Made by a program: the position numbers and the translations under genes. From positions 1-7,463 of the forward strand of contig JBJENW010000324.1 of the NCBI GenBank assembly GCA_051880395.1: a stretch of DNA of 7,463 nucleotides, read 5' to 3'. Positions 5,363 through 7,463 of this stretch are shown here, in pieces. Source of the DNA: JBJENW01 sp051880395. GTDB taxonomy: Bacteria > Bacillota > Clostridia > Lachnospirales > Lachnospiraceae. Positions within the stretch are counted from its first letter, which is position 1. Every line of letters starts with the position of its first letter. The notes beneath the pieces are model-generated. The model worked only from the letters and a program-made list of their open reading frames with translations. It was not told the origin of the DNA and did not search any database.

Positions 5363-7336
5363 ATGAAAGAACGATGTGAATATATTTTATATCTGCTTGC
5401 TTCCGATCAGAAGCCTTTTCTGGCCAGAGATTTGGCTGAAAAACTTTCCGTCAGTCCAAGAACCGTCAAAACAGAAATGGATGAACTTAAAAAGGAACTT
5501 CCGTTACATGGAGCCAGTCTGATTGCCAAACGCAATTTCGGATACACGCTTTCCATCCAGGACTCCTCAGCATTCCGACAGTTTTATGAGCAGATCTTTA
5601 TCAAATTTTCAGTTACAGAGGAATATGGACACTATGATTATTATCGTCTGATTACCTTTTATCGCCATCTGGTAAGCCTTACCGCTCCTAAAAGGATTGA
5701 AGAGCTTGCAGAACATTTTTCCGTTTCTATTTCCGCCATGCGGGAATACATTACACAGGCCAGGGATTTTCTGTCTTCATTCCATCTTTCGATTCAGTCA
5801 CGTCCATGGCAGGGCATACAGGTCTGCGGAAGCGAAGCTCATATCCGCCTGGCTTTGACAGAGCTGTATGCAATCCATTTTCACCTGGCCGTACCGGACA
5901 TCCGTGATTCCGAGTACAATCATTGGGTGCAATGTGAATTTCAGGAACGATCCGATATCCGCCACAATTTTTTAAAAACACTGCGATCCAGCTCAATCAG
6001 TATTCGGGACACGAATTCTCAGAGGCTAGCAATTTATCTGATTATTGCAAGAAACCGATGTAGTGCAGGCTATACACTTTCTCTCACAGAACATGAAAAA
6101 CAGGCAATTCAAAGTTGTGACGTTTATGAAGTAGCTCAGCATATCTATCAAAATTTGTCTTCTGCATTTACCGGATTCGATACAGACGAAAATGAAATTG
6201 GTTTTCTCGCTGTTCAGCTTTTGTGCAATCGGGATATGGGACATCTTCCGCTCCAGAACTCTTTTGCCCCTTTTCTTGCACCGGAAGCCAAAAACTGTGC
6301 CGTAAATATTCTGAATTATCTCCGATCCACCAGCGGCTTGGATTTCGAAGCAAAAGAACCAGCTTATTCTTTTTTGGAGACTCTGCTGATCCCGATCCTT
6401 GCCAAATGCTATTTTCATTTGGACGGACTACGGGTATTTATGTGGAATTATGAAAATAAAGTGTTGGAAAGTCCCCTTTCCGTCGAATTTGCACGTATCA
6501 TCGTCCGATATCTGGAACAGTATACCGGGTGCAGTCTGTCACTTTCTGATGTCACTGCACTGACGAGCTATGTATATATGATGCTTTCACAACAGGATTA
6601 TAACATTCGAAAGCTTAGAATCATTCTGGTTTGTGACAGCGGCATCTGTTTCGGAAAACTCCTGGAGCAGAGGCTGCGCAGATACTATTCTAATTTAATT
6701 TCGGATTTTCATATCATTGAACTTTATGAAGCTAGACGTCTTGATTTTAAAGATTATGATGCGATTATCATGGATATCAAAAGTACGGCCTATCAGTATC
6801 CTCTTCCATGGCACTATCTTCAGATTCTGCCGCATGAAAACGAACTGAAACAAATTTTTGATCATATTTTGATCCGAGCTTATCAGTTTCAAGAATATTT
6901 ACCGGATCCAGATATCATTCACATTTTTCAAGATTACAATTATACAGATCCGGATACTTTTTTTCAATTTATCGGCTTTAAACACTGTAAATCGGACGAA
7001 TGCCGTATGCAACTGATGCAGCAACTGAGTATCGGAGAAAAGCTTTCTACCTACTATACAGAATCGAAATGCGCGATCCTGTTTGCGCCTTCAGAACTGA
7101 CAACTCATGAAGCCATTGAACTCTATCAGCTGAAAAATCCGGGTATGTGGGGAACAAAAAAAATTTATTATCTCCTTTATGTATGTATAGACTGGAAAAA
7201 GAATCAGATGATTGCGAAAATTATGGAGAACAGTTTGTATCTGCTTTCTATCGATACAAAATACTTTTCACTTTTTATGGAAGATAAAACAAAGATTTTC
7301 GAGACTTTGGTTCTGGAGTATCTGAAAATTAAATAA
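5363..7336 (+). CDS. PRD-containing transcriptional regulator (MtlR/LicR-like) with EIIB- and EIIA-like domains
   Basis: This 657-residue cytoplasmic protein has the layout of MtlR/LicR-type PTS-controlled activators. Domain order: winged HTH (about 4-60, with RDLAEKLSVSPRTVKTEM), Mga-type HTH (about 94-150, with IEELAEHFSVSISAM), PRD1 (about 200-291), PRD2 (about 311-411), EIIB-like domain (about 416-506, with IILVCDSGICF), and EIIA-like domain (about 527-657). It has no RNA-binding CAT domain and no AAA+ domain, so it should bind DNA and act with sigma-A. By my alignment the PRD histidines are replaced: Y225 and Q285 in PRD1, I345 and Y403 in PRD2. The EIIA-like active site reads FAPSE (574-578) in place of a PH motif. 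The EIIB cysteine, C424, remains. I chose ATG 5363 because AGGGGAA precedes it by a 7-base gap; the longer form would start inside the promoter. It diverges from the PTS-nagA operon and very probably controls it. Domain calls are firm; residue replacements rest on alignment by eye. Confidence 0.9.
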   Translation: MKERCEYILYLLASDQKPFLARDLAEKLSVSPRTVKTEMDELKKELPLHGASLIAKRNFGYTLSIQDSSAFRQFYEQIFIKFSVTEEYGHYDYYRLITFYRHLVSLTAPKRIEELAEHFSVSISAMREYITQARDFLSSFHLSIQSRPWQGIQVCGSEAHIRLALTELYAIHFHLAVPDIRDSEYNHWVQCEFQERSDIRHNFLKTLRSSSISIRDTNSQRLAIYLIIARNRCSAGYTLSLTEHEKQAIQSCDVYEVAQHIYQNLSSAFTGFDTDENEIGFLAVQLLCNRDMGHLPLQNSFAPFLAPEAKNCAVNILNYLRSTSGLDFEAKEPAYSFLETLLIPILAKCYFHLDGLRVFMWNYENKVLESPLSVEFARIIVRYLEQYTGCSLSLSDVTALTSYVYMMLSQQDYNIRKLRIILVCDSGICFGKLLEQRLRRYYSNLISDFHIIELYEARRLDFKDYDAIIMDIKSTAYQYPLPWHYLQILPHENELKQIFDHILIRAYQFQEYLPDPDIIHIFQDYNYTDPDTFFQFIGFKHCKSDECRMQLMQQLSIGEKLSTYYTESKCAILFAPSELTTHEAIELYQLKNPGMWGTKKIYYLLYVCIDWKKNQMIAKIMENSLYLLSIDTKYFSLFMEDKTKIFETLVLEYLKIK

Positions 7337-7372
7337 AAAAAATCAATGCTCTGTTTTACACATGAGCACTGA
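7333..7372 (-). terminator. Likely terminator of the tRNA-Thr transcript
   Basis: On the minus strand, TCA-G-TGCTC pairs with GAGCA-T-TGA across a 12-base loop (5 bp, one mismatch, 3 bp), followed by a run of eight Ts. It overlaps the last codon and stop of the convergent regulator gene. The stem is modest. The plus strand has no T-run after it, so termination of the regulator mRNA here is less clear. Confidence 0.55.
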
Positions 7373-7410
7373 ACGTAACAAAATCCTTCACATTTTTATA
7401 CTTTTTCAAA

Positions 7411-7463
7411 AGCCACTGGCCGGACTCGAACCGGCGACCCACGCATTACGAATGCGTTGCGCT
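7411..7463 (-). tRNA. tRNA-Thr (anticodon CGT), 5' part beyond window edge
   Basis: The minus strand shows the 3' two-thirds of a tRNA. The anticodon stem is ACGCA/TGCGT (7453-7457 and 7441-7445) around the loop TTCGTAA, giving anticodon CGT, which reads the threonine codon ACG. A 5-base variable loop GGGTC is followed by the T-stem GCCGG/CCGGC with loop TTCGAGT. The acceptor 3' strand is CAGTGGC (7418-7412), then discriminator T at 7411. CCA is not encoded, so it must be added after transcription. The D-arm is only partly present (GCGC-A), and the 5' acceptor strand lies outside the window. Confidence 0.93.

Noticed and set aside
5165..5363. Sigma-54 promoter, expected if control were LevR-like
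   Set aside because: No TGGC-N8-TTGC type -24/-12 element is present, and the regulator has no AAA+ domain.

Overview
The window looks like a chromosomal segment of a low-to-moderate GC Firmicute, most likely a gut Clostridium/Lachnospiraceae-type bacterium. The reasons are strong Shine-Dalgarno sites (AAGGAGGA, GGGGAGG), a mannose-family PTS with a PRD-type regulator, and a tRNA-Thr with no encoded CCA. The taxon is an inference from style and gene content, not from a marker gene.

The core (1249-7336) is a complete carbohydrate-uptake locus. Five genes on the minus strand form one tight operon: EIIA (4757-5164), EIIB (4244-4738), EIIC (3415-4224), EIID (2600-3415) and a NagA-family amino-sugar-phosphate deacetylase (1366-2580). 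It starts at a good sigma-A promoter (5201-5229) and ends at a rho-independent terminator (1249-1282). Diverging on the plus strand is a 657-residue regulator (5363-7336) with two HTH domains, two PRDs, an EIIB-like and an EIIA-like domain. The ~200-bp divergent region holds both promoters. A 10-7-10 dyad lies exactly against the operon -35 box, where an activator would bind, and a related half-site lies upstream of the regulator's own promoter.

The proposed logic is that the PTS imports and phosphorylates an N-acetylated hexosamine (or similar N-acyl sugar), and the deacetylase removes the acetyl group in the cytoplasm. No deaminase, isomerase or aldolase is present, so the product must feed into genes elsewhere. 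The most unusual point is the regulator: by my alignment all four PRD histidines and the EIIA-like histidine are replaced, while the EIIB-like cysteine remains. That suggests sensing unlike that of the MtlR/LicR models.

Left flank: a decayed fragment of an iron-containing alcohol dehydrogenase (about 169-336), a stand-alone macro-domain protein on the minus strand (390-926), then 439 bases (927-1365) holding only short palindromes, one doubtful ORF and the operon's 3' hairpins. Right flank: a terminator-like hairpin and the 3' part of a tRNA-Thr(CGT) gene on the minus strand, cut by the window edge. I saw no CRISPR array, insertion sequence or clearly new multi-gene system; this is a mostly recognisable sugar locus with an unusual regulator.
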